DNA from: Chloroflexota bacterium
GTDB lineage: Bacteria; Chloroflexota; Anaerolineae; UBA2200
Reading direction: 5' to 3'
Assembly (NCBI GenBank): GCA_014360755.1
Contig: JACIWX010000005.1
Location: forward strand, 141,529-205,528
Length of the DNA stretch: 64,000 nt
The translations under genes and the position numbers were made by a program. The notes beneath the pieces are model-generated. The model saw nothing but the letters and a program-made list of their open reading frames with translations. It had not been told where the DNA came from and ran no database searches. The stretch's first letter is position 1, and each line of letters begins with the position of its first letter. Below are positions 29,157-39,171 of the stretch, in pieces.

Positions 29157-30902
29157 TTGTTATCCGAACTGACCATTTCCAATTTTGCCATTATTGATCA
29201 CCTGCGCCTGACGATGTCGCCGGGATTCACTGTGCTCACGGGTGAGACTGGAGCAGGTAAATCCATCATTATCGATGCGGTAAGCACATTGCTTGGTGGA
29301 CGCGCAGATGTCGAACTGATCCGCTCTGGTACGGAGGGGGCGCGTATTGAAGGTGTTTTTGTCTTATCTCCCGCGCTGCGGGACGAGTTGATGCCGTTTT
29401 TGCGCGAACATGGTCTGGATGAAAGTGGCGATACACTTATTCTCACACGCGAAATCAATAGGAATGGCCGCCATGTTTGCCGCGTAAACGGGCGTACGGT
29501 GACTTTGAGTGTCTTTTCCCAGATAGGCGAGCGCCTTGTAGATATCCATGGCCAAGGTGAGCACCTGTCTCTACTGCGTGTTAAGGAGCATTTGAACTTC
29601 CTAGACCGTTACGGTGGCTTGCAAGAGCAGCGAGCAATGCTGGCTGAGCAGGTACGAAGGTTGCGCCGTGTGCGTGAGGAACTGGCTGCCTTGCGCCGTG
29701 ATGAACGCGAGTTGGCGCGAAGGGCTGATTTGCTGCAGTACCAGATACGCGAAATCGAGGACGCCAAACTGCGCCCGGGCGAAGAAGAAGAACTTTTGGC
29801 AGAGCGCAAATTATTGCTTAACGCAGGACGCCTTTCGACTCTAGCCAATGCGGCGTTTCAAAAGCTTGGTGGAGGTAATGAAGAACAGTATACTGTGGTG
29901 GACCTGCTTGGGAGCGTACTGCGCGATTTGACCGAGCTAGAGAGGCTTGACGCGCACATCGCACCGCAGCGGCAAATGGTAGAGGAAGTGTCTTATCAAC
30001 TTGATGACCTGGCGCACACGCTGCGCAGTTACCGGGATCGCATCGAATTCAATCCTGTACGCTTGCAGATAATCGAGGAACGGCTGGATTTAATCCACAA
30101 TTTGAAACGCAAGTACGGCAATTCCATCGCTGAAGTGTTGCATTTTGCTGAAGAAGCAGCAAAAGAGTTGCACGCCATTACCCATAACGAAGAACGCATT
30201 GCAGCACTGCAGGAAGAGGAGGCGCGCTTGGTGGTGGACATCGGCGCACAGGCAGCGGCGCTTTCCACCGCTCGGAGACAGGCAGCAAATCGGTTAGAGT
30301 TGGCGGTAGAGCGCGAGCTGGATGAACTGAACATGAAACAAGCGCGCTTTGTAGTGGATATGCAGTGGAGAGAGGCAGACGATGGGGTGGTGGTCGAGGG
30401 CAAACGCTATGCTTGTGATTTGAGTGGCATTGACCATGTGGAATTCCTTATCTCGCCCAATGTTGGCGAGCCACCCAAGCCCTTGGCGAAAATCGCCTCC
30501 GGTGGTGAAACTTCACGGCTGATGCTGGCGCTGAAGACTGTGCTCAGCACGGTAGATGAGGTGCCTACGCTGATCTTTGATGAGATTGATCAGGGCATTG
30601 GTGGGCGCGCCGGGGGCATCGTTGGGCGGAAATTGTGGGGCCTGACGGCAAAGCATCAAGTGCTATGTGTGACTCATCTGCCCCAGTTGGCTTGCTATGG
30701 GGATGTCCATTATAAGGTGAATAAAGTGCAGAGCGAGGGACGCACAGTAACTCGCGCGCAAGTGCTCGACGAACAGGAACGTATCGAAGAGCTTGCTGCG
30801 ATGCTGGGTGGGCCGCCTGGTGAGGCGCGTCAACGCAGCGCGCGGGAGATGTATGAAGAAACGTTAGCAATCAAGGGCGAGCGCACTCCTATAAAGGCTT
30901 GA
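29157..30902 (+). CDS. recN: DNA repair protein RecN
   Basis: MLSELTISNFAIIDHLRL...LTGETGAGKSIIIDAVSTLLGGRA; FDEIDQGIGGRAG. Confidence 0.97.
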   Translation: MLSELTISNFAIIDHLRLTMSPGFTVLTGETGAGKSIIIDAVSTLLGGRADVELIRSGTEGARIEGVFVLSPALRDELMPFLREHGLDESGDTLILTREINRNGRHVCRVNGRTVTLSVFSQIGERLVDIHGQGEHLSLLRVKEHLNFLDRYGGLQEQRAMLAEQVRRLRRVREELAALRRDERELARRADLLQYQIREIEDAKLRPGEEEELLAERKLLLNAGRLSTLANAAFQKLGGGNEEQYTVVDLLGSVLRDLTELERLDAHIAPQRQMVEEVSYQLDDLAHTLRSYRDRIEFNPVRLQIIEERLDLIHNLKRKYGNSIAEVLHFAEEAAKELHAITHNEERIAALQEEEARLVVDIGAQAAALSTARRQAANRLELAVERELDELNMKQARFVVDMQWREADDGVVVEGKRYACDLSGIDHVEFLISPNVGEPPKPLAKIASGGETSRLMLALKTVLSTVDEVPTLIFDEIDQGIGGRAGGIVGRKLWGLTAKHQVLCVTHLPQLACYGDVHYKVNKVQSEGRTVTRAQVLDEQERIEELAAMLGGPPGEARQRSAREMYEETLAIKGERTPIKA

Positions 30903-30953
30903 GTCCCCACATTCTCTTTCCACAGTTTCCCCATGACGTTGGAACGCAAGAAC

Positions 30954-32018
30954 TCATTGGCTTCGCTCTTTGTAGTGCACGTCCGGCAGCTCTCTAAGCC
31001 GTTCTGCCGCAGCCTCCGCAGTTAGATCGCGTTGGGGCTGTGCCAGCATCTCATATCCAACCATGAACTTGCGCACGGTAGCAGAGCGGAGCAGAGGCGG
31101 GTAAAAATGCGCATGCAAGTGCCAGGCAGGATGGGGTAAGCCGTCCGTTGGCTGCTGGTGAAAGCCCATAGAATAGGGGAAGGATATCTGGAATAGGTTG
31201 TCATAGCGGATGGTCAATCGTTTGAGGACATCTGCCAATGAGTCGCGTTCGTCCTGGTTCAGATGAGTCAGGGAAGGGACATGGCGCTTGCTGAGCACCA
31301 TGGTCTCAAAGGGCCAAATTGCCCAAAATGGGACCAGGGCGACAAAGTGGTCATTTTCTAGCACAATCCGCGTCCCTTCCATGCGCTCCAGCATCAGGTA
31401 GTCGCATAGCAAGCAATGACCTGCCTCATGCAAATAGTCCTGCTGCGCCATGTTTTCCTTGAATACTTCGGTGGGCAAGGACTCGTTGGCCCAGATTTGG
31501 CCATGTGGATGGGGGTTGGAAGCACCCATCATCTCCCCTTTGTTCTCAAAGATTTGCACATAGTTGATAAATGATAATGCTCCCAGTTCAGCGTATTGCT
31601 CTATCCAGACATCCACTACATTGCGGATGTGCTCCACGGGCATTTCCGCAAGGGTCAGATCGTGGCGCGGGGAGAAGCAGATGACGCGGCACAAGCCACG
31701 CTCTGGGTGGCTGATCAGGAGCGAGGATTGTGCTTTTGCAGCCTCGCTCACACCTGCAGATCGGGGTAGTAAGGCACTAAAATCGTTATCGAAAACAAAT
31801 GTCCCCGTGTAGTCTGGGTTGCGTTTGCCGCTGGCACGTACATTGCCTGGGCATAGGTAGCAGTCTGGATCGTACCTGGGACGCATTTCTGCCGGCATGG
31901 TCTCTACCTGACCCAGCCAAGGGCGTTCCATGCGGTGTGGCGATACCAGGACCCACTCCCGTGTTAGTGGATTATAGCGGCGATGTGCGCCAGATGGTGT
32001 TTGGATTTCTTTGTACAT
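30954..32018 (-). CDS. galT: galactose-1-phosphate uridylyltransferase
   Basis: [30 protein letters not shown]; start ATG 32018 with AGGAGG SD. Confidence 0.94.
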   Translation of the reverse strand: MYKEIQTPSGAHRRYNPLTREWVLVSPHRMERPWLGQVETMPAEMRPRYDPDCYLCPGNVRASGKRNPDYTGTFVFDNDFSALLPRSAGVSEAAKAQSSLLISHPERGLCRVICFSPRHDLTLAEMPVEHIRNVVDVWIEQYAELGALSFINYVQIFENKGEMMGASNPHPHGQIWANESLPTEVFKENMAQQDYLHEAGHCLLCDYLMLERMEGTRIVLENDHFVALVPFWAIWPFETMVLSKRHVPSLTHLNQDERDSLADVLKRLTIRYDNLFQISFPYSMGFHQQPTDGLPHPAWHLHAHFYPPLLRSATVRKFMVGYEMLAQPQRDLTAEAAAERLRELPDVHYKERSQ

Positions 32019-32352
32019 GACAGCCTCCTGGAGGATTCCCACCGCAAATGATAAACGAGCGGGGGGAAATGAACAAATCTGAGTGGCAACCGATCGGAAG
32101 ATATGCCTGTAATGGGACTCGTTTCCGATGGCGTGCGTTTGACGAACGAGTGAAGTTGGCATAGACTATCAATCGCCGTATGAAGTGTCAAGTGCTTGGA
32201 TTAGGGGAGCAGCGGACGGATTTTCATCTACTCACGTGATGCCCGGTTTTATCTTCAGCAGGTTGAAGTTCGAGCAGGGGCATGCCGCTTTATCTGAGTA
32301 TGGCGATGAGCATGATATTCTTGGATCAAGTGCATAGGAGGGTAAATTAGCA

Positions 32353-32793
32353 ATGGATCGCACCGTTGGCCAGCTTTCTCCTGATTCTTGTATTTTCTGT
32401 GCCATTGTCGCTGGTCAAGCACCTGCGGTTGTGGTGTATGAGGACGCGCATACGATGGCTTTTATGGACATCAATCCGGCTACACGGGGGCACGTGCTGG
32501 TTATCCCCAAGAAACATGCCCGGGATATCTTCGATGTGGACGAGGAAGAGGCATTGCATGTGATGCGCACCGTTGTGCGCGTGGCGAAAGCCATAGATAA
32601 GGCTTTGCAACCCGATGGGGTGAACTTGATACAAGCCAACCGACGCGCTGCTTTCCAGAGTGTATACCACTTTCACATACACGTTATCCCACGTTGGTGG
32701 GATGACGGCTTGGTGCCAATATGGCGGCATCAGCGTGAGGATCCACAGGTGCTCCGGGAGGTGGCAGCAAAGATTAGAGAGGCGATAGGATAG
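32353..32793 (+). CDS. HIT family protein
   Basis: CIFCAIVAGQAPAVVVYED; FHIHVIPRWWDDG. Confidence 0.93.
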   Translation: MDRTVGQLSPDSCIFCAIVAGQAPAVVVYEDAHTMAFMDINPATRGHVLVIPKKHARDIFDVDEEEALHVMRTVVRVAKAIDKALQPDGVNLIQANRRAAFQSVYHFHIHVIPRWWDDGLVPIWRHQREDPQVLREVAAKIREAIG

Positions 32794-32795
32794 AA

Positions 32796-32827
32796 AAGCC
32801 CTTGGGTTTCACAATTCCCAAGGGCTT
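32796..32827. terminator. bidirectional hairpin terminator between the HIT gene and tRNA-Pro
   Basis: AAGCCCTTGGG-10 nt-CCCAAGGGCTT. Confidence 0.75.
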
Positions 32828-32831
32828 CTAG

Positions 32832-32905
32832 TCGGGGCGCGCGGATTTGAACCGCGGACCACTTGAACCCCATTCAAGTGCGCTACCGGGCTGCGCTACG
32901 CCCCG
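32832..32905 (-). tRNA. tRNA-Pro (anticodon GGG)
   Basis: CGGGGCGTAGCGCAGCCCGGTAGCGCACTTGAATGGGGTTCAAGTGGTCCGCGGTTCAAATCCGCGCGCCCCGA. Confidence 0.95.
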
Positions 32906-33064
32906 TTTCTTGATCATTATACCCCACTCTTGCGCTTTTGGCAAATCGCACAAAAGCCGTTGATTTTGACCAATGCATAGGTCTGCGTTACAATGACTGA
33001 TACAGGACGGATGCTGCTGCATCCGATTCACTGTCAGCCATAACGAACTGATGTTTCCATTGCT

Positions 33065-34393
33065 ATGTTTGAAAACCTAAGCACAAGATTGCAAGACATT
33101 TTCAATAGGCTTTCTGGCAAGGGCCGCCTTTCCGAAGCGGATGTGGACGCCGCGTTGCGCGAGGTACGCCTGGCGCTGCTCGAAGCAGATGTCAACTTCC
33201 GCGTGGTGAAGGACTTGATTGCCCGTGTGCGCGAACGGGCTGTTGGTGCAGAGGTGATGAAGAGCCTCACTCCGGCGCAAATGGTGATCAAGATCGTCCA
33301 TGAGGAACTGATTGCCACTTTGGGCGAGCCCCGCAAGCTGAATTTGTCTGGCACACCGCCGCATGTCATCATGCTGGCTGGCTTGCAGGGTTCAGGCAAA
33401 ACGACCACGGCTGCGAAACTGGCACTGAAGTTGCGGCAGTCAGGGCAGCGGCCCTTGTTAGTGGCAGCGGATACGCGCCGACCCGCAGCTATCACCCAGT
33501 TGGAAGTACTTGGTCGGCAGTTGGATATCCCGGTGCACAGCGAGGGAGATAAGGTGCCTCCGCCACGCATTTGTGCGAATGCAGTTGACCGCGCGCGTAA
33601 GGGCGCTTACAGTGTGGTCATCCTGGATACGGGCGGGCGTCTGCACATTGACGATGAGATGATGCGCGAACTAGAAGACATCGTGCGGCGGGTTTCGCCA
33701 AGCGAGGTCCTGCTGGTAGCAGATGCCATGACGGGCCAGGATGCGGTGCGTGTAGCGGAGGAATTCAATCGCCGTGTTCCCTTGACCGGCTTGATCTTGA
33801 CCAAGGTGGATGGGGACGCGCGAGGCGGTGCGGCTCTTTCCATCCGCGCCGTCACCAGCGTGCCGATCATGTACCTAGGAGTAGGCGAAAAGACCGATGC
33901 ACTGGAGCCTTTTCAGCCCGAGCGATTGGCTTCACGCATCCTGGGCATGGGAGATGTGCTGACCCTGATTGAACGCGCAGAGGCTGCTTTCGACCAAGAG
34001 CAGGCACGCAAGATGGAGCAGAAGCTGCGCACGGCTACTTTTGACCTGGAAGATTTCCTGGAGCAGATGCAACAACTGAAAAAGATGGGGCCGCTGCATC
34101 AGCTGCTGGAGATGATGCCGGGGTTTTCAGGCATCAAGAGCCAATTGCCGGAGGATTTGACGGAAAAGCAGATGAAACGCGTGGAAGCCATTATTCGCTC
34201 CATGACCCCAGAGGAGCGGCGCGACCCACGGATCATCAACGGTAGCCGCAAACGACGCATTGCCCGTGGCAGTGGTGCCACGGTGTCCGAGGTTAACCAA
34301 TTGCTGAACCAATTTCGCCAGATGCAGCAATTGATGAAGCAGATGAGCGCAGGCCGAGGTATAGGGGGTTTCTTCGGACGGTTTGGGCTGTAA
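33065..34393 (+). CDS. ffh: signal recognition particle protein
   Basis: MFENLSTRLQDIFNRLSGKGRL; GLQGSGKTTTAAKLAL; GSGATVSEVNQLLNQFRQMQQLMKQM. Confidence 0.97.
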   Translation: MFENLSTRLQDIFNRLSGKGRLSEADVDAALREVRLALLEADVNFRVVKDLIARVRERAVGAEVMKSLTPAQMVIKIVHEELIATLGEPRKLNLSGTPPHVIMLAGLQGSGKTTTAAKLALKLRQSGQRPLLVAADTRRPAAITQLEVLGRQLDIPVHSEGDKVPPPRICANAVDRARKGAYSVVILDTGGRLHIDDEMMRELEDIVRRVSPSEVLLVADAMTGQDAVRVAEEFNRRVPLTGLILTKVDGDARGGAALSIRAVTSVPIMYLGVGEKTDALEPFQPERLASRILGMGDVLTLIERAEAAFDQEQARKMEQKLRTATFDLEDFLEQMQQLKKMGPLHQLLEMMPGFSGIKSQLPEDLTEKQMKRVEAIIRSMTPEERRDPRIINGSRKRRIARGSGATVSEVNQLLNQFRQMQQLMKQMSAGRGIGGFFGRFGL

Positions 34394-34434
34394 GGCTTGG
34401 CGAATCAGTTCGTGATTTGCTCATCACCCGTGGC

Positions 34435-34463
34435 TTGACCATGTGCTCGTTTTTTATTAGAAT
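34435..34463 (+). promoter_or_regulatory. promoter for rpsP-khpA (TTGACC-17-TAGAAT)
   Basis: TTGACC 34435-34440, TAGAAT 34458-34463. Confidence 0.6.
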
Positions 34464-34561
34464 GTATTTCTAAACGTCCATATAAACAGACTGGTTCATG
34501 AGAACCTAGGCTCCGTGAAAGCCGGGGTTTCCATCTTGTTCAATAGAGGAGGAAGGATTTC

Positions 34562-34882
34562 TTGGCAGTTAGAATTCGTCTTCGCCGTACTGGTGCAAAA
34601 AAACAAGCCAGCTACCGTATTGTGGTAGCGGATTCGCGTTCTCCGCGAAATGGGCGCTTTATCGAAATCATCGGCCATTATAACCCGCGCACTGAACCAC
34701 CGACCTTTGAAGTGGATGAAGAACGCGCTCGTTACTGGCTATCGCATGGTGCGCAGCCCAGCGATGCCGTAGCACGGTTGTTGGAGAAAAAGGGGCTGAT
34801 TGCAGAGCGGAAGTTGCGCGACAATGCGCGGGCAGTAACCGAGACCGAGAATGCTGCTGGGCCTGACGCAGAGGGAGGATAA
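34562..34882 (+). CDS. rpsP: 30S ribosomal protein S16
   Basis: [44 protein letters not shown] start, GAGGAGG SD. Confidence 0.96.
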   Translation: MAVRIRLRRTGAKKQASYRIVVADSRSPRNGRFIEIIGHYNPRTEPPTFEVDEERARYWLSHGAQPSDAVARLLEKKGLIAERKLRDNARAVTETENAAGPDAEGG

Positions 34883-34888
34883 TCACTC

Positions 34889-35134
34889 GTGTCTGAAGGG
34901 CGGATGAAGGAACTCATCGAGTACATAGCCAAATCCCTTGTTGATCATCCTGAAGAAGTACGGGTTGAGGAGATCATTGGAGCGCGTTCCATCATCTATG
35001 AGTTACATGTCGCCCCGTCTGACATGGGCCGTGTGATTGGAAAGAACGGCCGTGTGGCCAACGCGATGCGCAGTCTGCTGCGCGTTGCTTCGACACGGGC
35101 AGGGAAGCGCGCAATTCTGGAAATTGTCGAGTAG
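34889..35134 (+). CDS. khpA: KH-domain RNA-binding protein KhpA
   Basis: MKELIEYIAKSLVDHPEEVRVEE...DMGRVIGKNGRVANAMRSLLRVAS. Confidence 0.94.
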   Translation: MSEGRMKELIEYIAKSLVDHPEEVRVEEIIGARSIIYELHVAPSDMGRVIGKNGRVANAMRSLLRVASTRAGKRAILEIVE

Positions 35135-35318
35135 CGGAGATATTCTACTCTATTCGCGTGCGCTTTTTGCCTGAAAGCAGTGTCTTCATAGCCATAGGCG
35201 TTAGGGCGTCATGGGGCAGGCGGAGAAGCCTTCTTGTCTGGGCTCTACAGCCTTTCTCCAGACTTTGTTTATCTGAGCCATCTGCCTTTCTTCTGAATCC
35301 CTGCAACCGTGGAGGCAC

Positions 35319-36428
35319 ATGGATACCAAATATTGGGTAGGTTTCAATATCATCCCAGGGATTGGCCCAGCACGTCTGAAAAAGTTGTTGGATTACTTTG
35401 GCAGTGCTGAGAAAGCCTGGCACGCTTCTCCGCTGGATTTGGCTCGCGCCGGGCTTGATCGCAAGTCCCTTCAGAACTTGCTCGCCGCGCGGGATAAACT
35501 CGATCTGGATGGAGAAATGCGCCGAATTGCTGAGGCAGGCGCGCGTGTGCTCACCTTACAAGACGAGGATTACCCACGTTTGCTGCGCCAGATCAATTTA
35601 CCGCCCCCAGTGTTGTATCTCAAAGGTTCGTACAAACCTGAGGATGAATGGGCGGTAGCGGTGGTTGGCACACGCTATGCCAAAGCCTATGGCCATGAGG
35701 TAACGCGTTATTTGGCGGGAGAACTCGCCCGAAATCATATCACGGTCATCAGTGGCTTGGCACGGGGCATTGACTCGGAAGCACATCGTGCTGCTTTGGA
35801 AGCAGGTGGACGCAGTATTGCTGTGTTGGGCTCTGGGATAGATGTTATCTACCCTTACGAGAATGCGGGTTTGGCACGAGATATTGTCGCTTCAGGAGCG
35901 CTCATCACAGAGTATCCTTTGGGCACAAAGCCGGAAAAGACCAATTTTCCACCCCGTAATCGCATCATTAGTGGCTTGGCTTTGGGCACATTAATTACCC
36001 AAGCAGGTGAGGGCAGTGGTGCTCTGATCACCGCTTACTATGCGCTGGAGCAAGGCCGCGAAGTTTTTGCCGTCCCCGGCAGCATCTTTGATCACGGCTG
36101 TAGTGGTACGAACCGTCTCATCCAGCAAGGAGAAGCCAAGTTGGTGACACGCGTGCAGGATATACTGGAGGAACTGAATCTGACGATGGTGAACCAACAA
36201 GCGGAAGTGCGGGCAGTAGTGCCGGAGAACGAGACGGAAGCTCTTGTGTTGCGATATTTGTCAGAGGAACCGATGCATGTGGATGAACTGGGGCGTGCTA
36301 CTGGTTTGCCCATCGCGCAAGTCACTGGTACCCTTGCCCTTATGGAACTCAAAGGGCTGGTGCGTCAAACTGGAGGCATGCACTATATACTAGCCCATGA
36401 GAGCCGTATCTCTTATACTGTAGACTGA
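35319..36428 (+). CDS. dprA: DNA processing protein DprA
   Basis: VAVVGTRYAKAYGHEVTRYLAGELA; VISGLARGIDSEAHRAAL; FPPRNRIISGLALGTLITQAGEGSGALITA. Confidence 0.95.
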   Translation: MDTKYWVGFNIIPGIGPARLKKLLDYFGSAEKAWHASPLDLARAGLDRKSLQNLLAARDKLDLDGEMRRIAEAGARVLTLQDEDYPRLLRQINLPPPVLYLKGSYKPEDEWAVAVVGTRYAKAYGHEVTRYLAGELARNHITVISGLARGIDSEAHRAALEAGGRSIAVLGSGIDVIYPYENAGLARDIVASGALITEYPLGTKPEKTNFPPRNRIISGLALGTLITQAGEGSGALITAYYALEQGREVFAVPGSIFDHGCSGTNRLIQQGEAKLVTRVQDILEELNLTMVNQQAEVRAVVPENETEALVLRYLSEEPMHVDELGRATGLPIAQVTGTLALMELKGLVRQTGGMHYILAHESRISYTVD

Positions 36429-36455
36429 CCACTGGAGAGCAGGGGACTGGGACTC

Positions 36456-37565
36456 ATGAATGCCATGGAAGTAGGTGTGAGCAGCAATCAACCTTCCGTG
36501 TATGCCGTTATTTTGGCTGGTGGTGGCGGCACGCGTCTTTGGCCACTCAGCCGCATGAAACACCCTAAGCATCTCTTGGCTCTGAATGGCAATGACACCA
36601 TGCTGGCTCAGACTTGTGCGCGTGTGCGCCCGTTGATTCCCAACGAACGCGTCATGGTCATCACGGTCGCCGAGCATGCACAAGCAGCACGCGACCAGTT
36701 ACCGGACATCCCCTCTTCCAACTTTGTGGTAGAACCTGTGGGCCGTGGTACTGCGCCCTGTATCGGGCTGATGGCCTTGCTTATCCGTAAACGAGATCCA
36801 AATGCCATTATGATCTCTTTGCATGCTGACCACGTTGTTGAGCGTGAAGAGGAATTTCATCGTGTGCTACAAGCGGCTGTGCAAGCGGCGCAGGACAACC
36901 ATCTGGTTACTGTAGGTATCCAACCGGCATATCCTGAGACAGGCTATGGGTATATCGAGCGCGGTGCTCCGTTAGGCCGCGCTGGCGGTCAGGACATATA
37001 TCGTGTGGAGCGTTTCACGGAAAAGCCTGATTTGGAGACAGCCCGTTCTTTTGTGCAAAGTGGGCGCTTTTTTTGGAACAGCGGCATTTTTATCTGGAAA
37101 GTATCGGCAATCCTGGACGAAATACGCCGCCTGTTGCCTGAGTTATACCTGCAATTGCTGGACATAGAGTCAGCGTTGGATACGCCGCAACAGTCCGAGG
37201 TGGTGGAACGCGTTTGGCCCACTGTGCGTGCCGTGTCCATTGACGTGGGTATTATGGAGCGTGCCCATGACGTTGTGGTCATTCCTGCTGACTTTGGCTG
37301 GAGCGATGTAGGCTGCTGGAGTTCCATCGCCAGTCTATTGCCAACAGACAGTGAGGGGAACGTGGCACAGGGAGAGCATGTCGTGCTAGATTGTAAGGAC
37401 ACCTTTGTCTACAGCTCTGGCCGTCTTGTAGCCGTTTTGGGCTTACATGGCATGGTCGTGATTGATGCTGGTGATGCGGTGCTGGTATGCCCTAAGGACC
37501 GCGCGCAGGATGTGAAAAAAGTGGTGGAAGAACTGAAACGCCTGGGGAAGGTGCAATATCTCTGA
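36456..37565 (+). CDS. manC: mannose-1-phosphate guanylyltransferase-like
   Basis: YAVILAGGGGTRLWPLSRMKHPKHLLAL; FTEKPDLETAR; WNSGIFIWKVS. Confidence 0.9.
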   Translation: MNAMEVGVSSNQPSVYAVILAGGGGTRLWPLSRMKHPKHLLALNGNDTMLAQTCARVRPLIPNERVMVITVAEHAQAARDQLPDIPSSNFVVEPVGRGTAPCIGLMALLIRKRDPNAIMISLHADHVVEREEEFHRVLQAAVQAAQDNHLVTVGIQPAYPETGYGYIERGAPLGRAGGQDIYRVERFTEKPDLETARSFVQSGRFFWNSGIFIWKVSAILDEIRRLLPELYLQLLDIESALDTPQQSEVVERVWPTVRAVSIDVGIMERAHDVVVIPADFGWSDVGCWSSIASLLPTDSEGNVAQGEHVVLDCKDTFVYSSGRLVAVLGLHGMVVIDAGDAVLVCPKDRAQDVKKVVEELKRLGKVQYL

Positions 37566-37638
37566 GATTGTAGAAAACCTTTTTCCTCACGCGACCTTTT
37601 TGCGTGGGTGAAGGTGCGAAATAGGGAGAGACTGCGGC

Positions 37639-38841
37639 TTGATCGCAGAGATTGTAACGATTGGCACGGAGTTGCTGCTAGGAGAAATTGTAGACACCAA
37701 CGCTGCTTATATCGCGCGACAGTTGGCCACTATTGGCATAGACCATTATTACACTACTACTGTGGGCGACAATGAGCAGCGTATTGCAGCGGTATTGCAG
37801 AGTGCGTTAGCGCGCTCGGATGTGGTGATTACCACAGGTGGGTTGGGTCCCACCGTGGATGATGTTACCCGTGAAGCAGTGGCCCGCGTTTGTGGCCGTG
37901 AACTTGTTTTTCACCCCGAATTGCTGGCTCAGATTGAAGCCTTCTTTCGCAAGCGCGGCACTACCATGAGCCCCAATAACCGAAGGCAGGCGTATCTACC
38001 CGCTGGGGCTCTGGCTATCGAGAATCCAGTGGGTACCGCACCCGCATTCATTGTTGAGTTAGACCAAAAGGCAATTATATGCTTGCCCGGGGTGCCCCAT
38101 GAGATGACGTACCTGTTGCAGGAACGGGTGCTGCCTTATCTGAGTCAAAGGATGGGGGAAGGCGCCGTTATCCTGTGTCGCTGGTTGCATACCGTGGGCA
38201 TTGGCGAGAGCGCTATTGACCAGGCCATTTCTGGTCTAATGCATAGCAGCAACCCTACTGTAGGTACGCGTGCGCATCCGGGTCAGACCGATGTGTGCAT
38301 CACCGCCAAGGCGAAGACGCACGCGGAAGCGTTGCAATTGCTTGAACACATGGAACAGCAGGTGCGTGAGCGGCTGGGTGCTGTGGTTTATGGAGTAGAT
38401 GAGGAAACGCTCGGGGGCGTTGTGGTTACAGCTCTGTGCCAGCGGAGGCTTACATTGGCTCTGGGTGAGACCAATACGGGTGGGTTGGTCGCCCGGAGGC
38501 TGTTAGAAACAGAGGAGGGTAAGCAGGTCCTGGTTGGTGTGCGCATTGCCCTGGACGGTTTGAGGCTGGCGGAGGATTTGGGGATCCAAGAGCCGAAAGC
38601 GAATGGGGAGATGGCATGCAAACTAGCCGGTCTCCTACGGGAACGATACGCTGCAGATTTGGGGCTGGCGATACTCGAGACGGATGATGAGACACCTCTT
38701 CTCTGCATTGCGCTAGCTGCTCCTGATGGGGTGCACTTGCATCGGTGGCCATCTCGGGGTTGCTCTGATGTGGCCATCGTGTGGACGTTTCATTTCGCGT
38801 TAGACGTTCTGCGGCGCTGGTTGATGGAAAAGCCCGCTTGA
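37639..38841 (+). CDS. cinA: CinA-like competence/damage-inducible protein
   Basis: AEIVTIGTELLLGEIVDTNAAYIARQLATIGI; TTGGLGPTVDDVTREAVA. Confidence 0.94.
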   Translation: MIAEIVTIGTELLLGEIVDTNAAYIARQLATIGIDHYYTTTVGDNEQRIAAVLQSALARSDVVITTGGLGPTVDDVTREAVARVCGRELVFHPELLAQIEAFFRKRGTTMSPNNRRQAYLPAGALAIENPVGTAPAFIVELDQKAIICLPGVPHEMTYLLQERVLPYLSQRMGEGAVILCRWLHTVGIGESAIDQAISGLMHSSNPTVGTRAHPGQTDVCITAKAKTHAEALQLLEHMEQQVRERLGAVVYGVDEETLGGVVVTALCQRRLTLALGETNTGGLVARRLLETEEGKQVLVGVRIALDGLRLAEDLGIQEPKANGEMACKLAGLLRERYAADLGLAILETDDETPLLCIALAAPDGVHLHRWPSRGCSDVAIVWTFHFALDVLRRWLMEKPA

Positions 38842-38852
38842 ACACATGCTTT

Positions 38853-39005
38853 GAGGGTGTTGAAAAAGCCCTTCCAATGTCATGCTGAACGGAGTGAAGC
38901 ATCTCGCAGTACTTGGGAAAATAGGCTAAAGTTACGCGAGACCCCTTCGTTGTACTCAGGGCAGGCTCTTCGCTTGCTCAGGGTGACAAGATTTTCAACA
39001 CTCTC
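38853..39005 (+). mobile_element. foldback MITE-like element, copy 5 (long form)
   Basis: TIRs GAGGGTGTTGAAAA / TTTTCAACACTCTC; 7-bp TSD ATGCTTT (38846-38852 and 39006-39012). Confidence 0.9.
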
Positions 39006-39017
39006 ATGCTTTTTCGC

Positions 39018-39046
39018 TTGACAATTTGGTTTGTTCGGGTTATAAT
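39018..39046 (+). promoter_or_regulatory. consensus promoter of tRNA-Leu (TTGACA-17-TATAAT)
   Basis: TTGACA 39018-39023, TATAAT 39041-39046. Confidence 0.85.
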
Positions 39047-39059
39047 GTGATTGTGAATT

Positions 39060-39141
39060 GCCCGCGTGGTGGAACTGGTATACACAGCAGGTTGAGGGCC
39101 TGTGCCCATTGGGCGTGGAGGTTCGAGTCCTCTCGCGGGCA
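39060..39141 (+). tRNA. tRNA-Leu (anticodon GAG)
   Basis: GCCCGCG/CGCGGGC acceptor; CAGG-TTGAGGG-CCTG; GGTTCGAGTCC; no encoded CCA. Confidence 0.95.
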
Positions 39142-39171
39142 TGCTATCTTATGGCATTTTGCGATTGCTTG

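Noticed and set aside
32238-32336. 32-aa ORF between galT and the HIT gene
   Set aside because: No SD and no recognisable motif; likely chance.
35158-35340. 60-aa ORF between khpA and dprA
   Set aside because: Overlaps the dprA start and has no coding signature.
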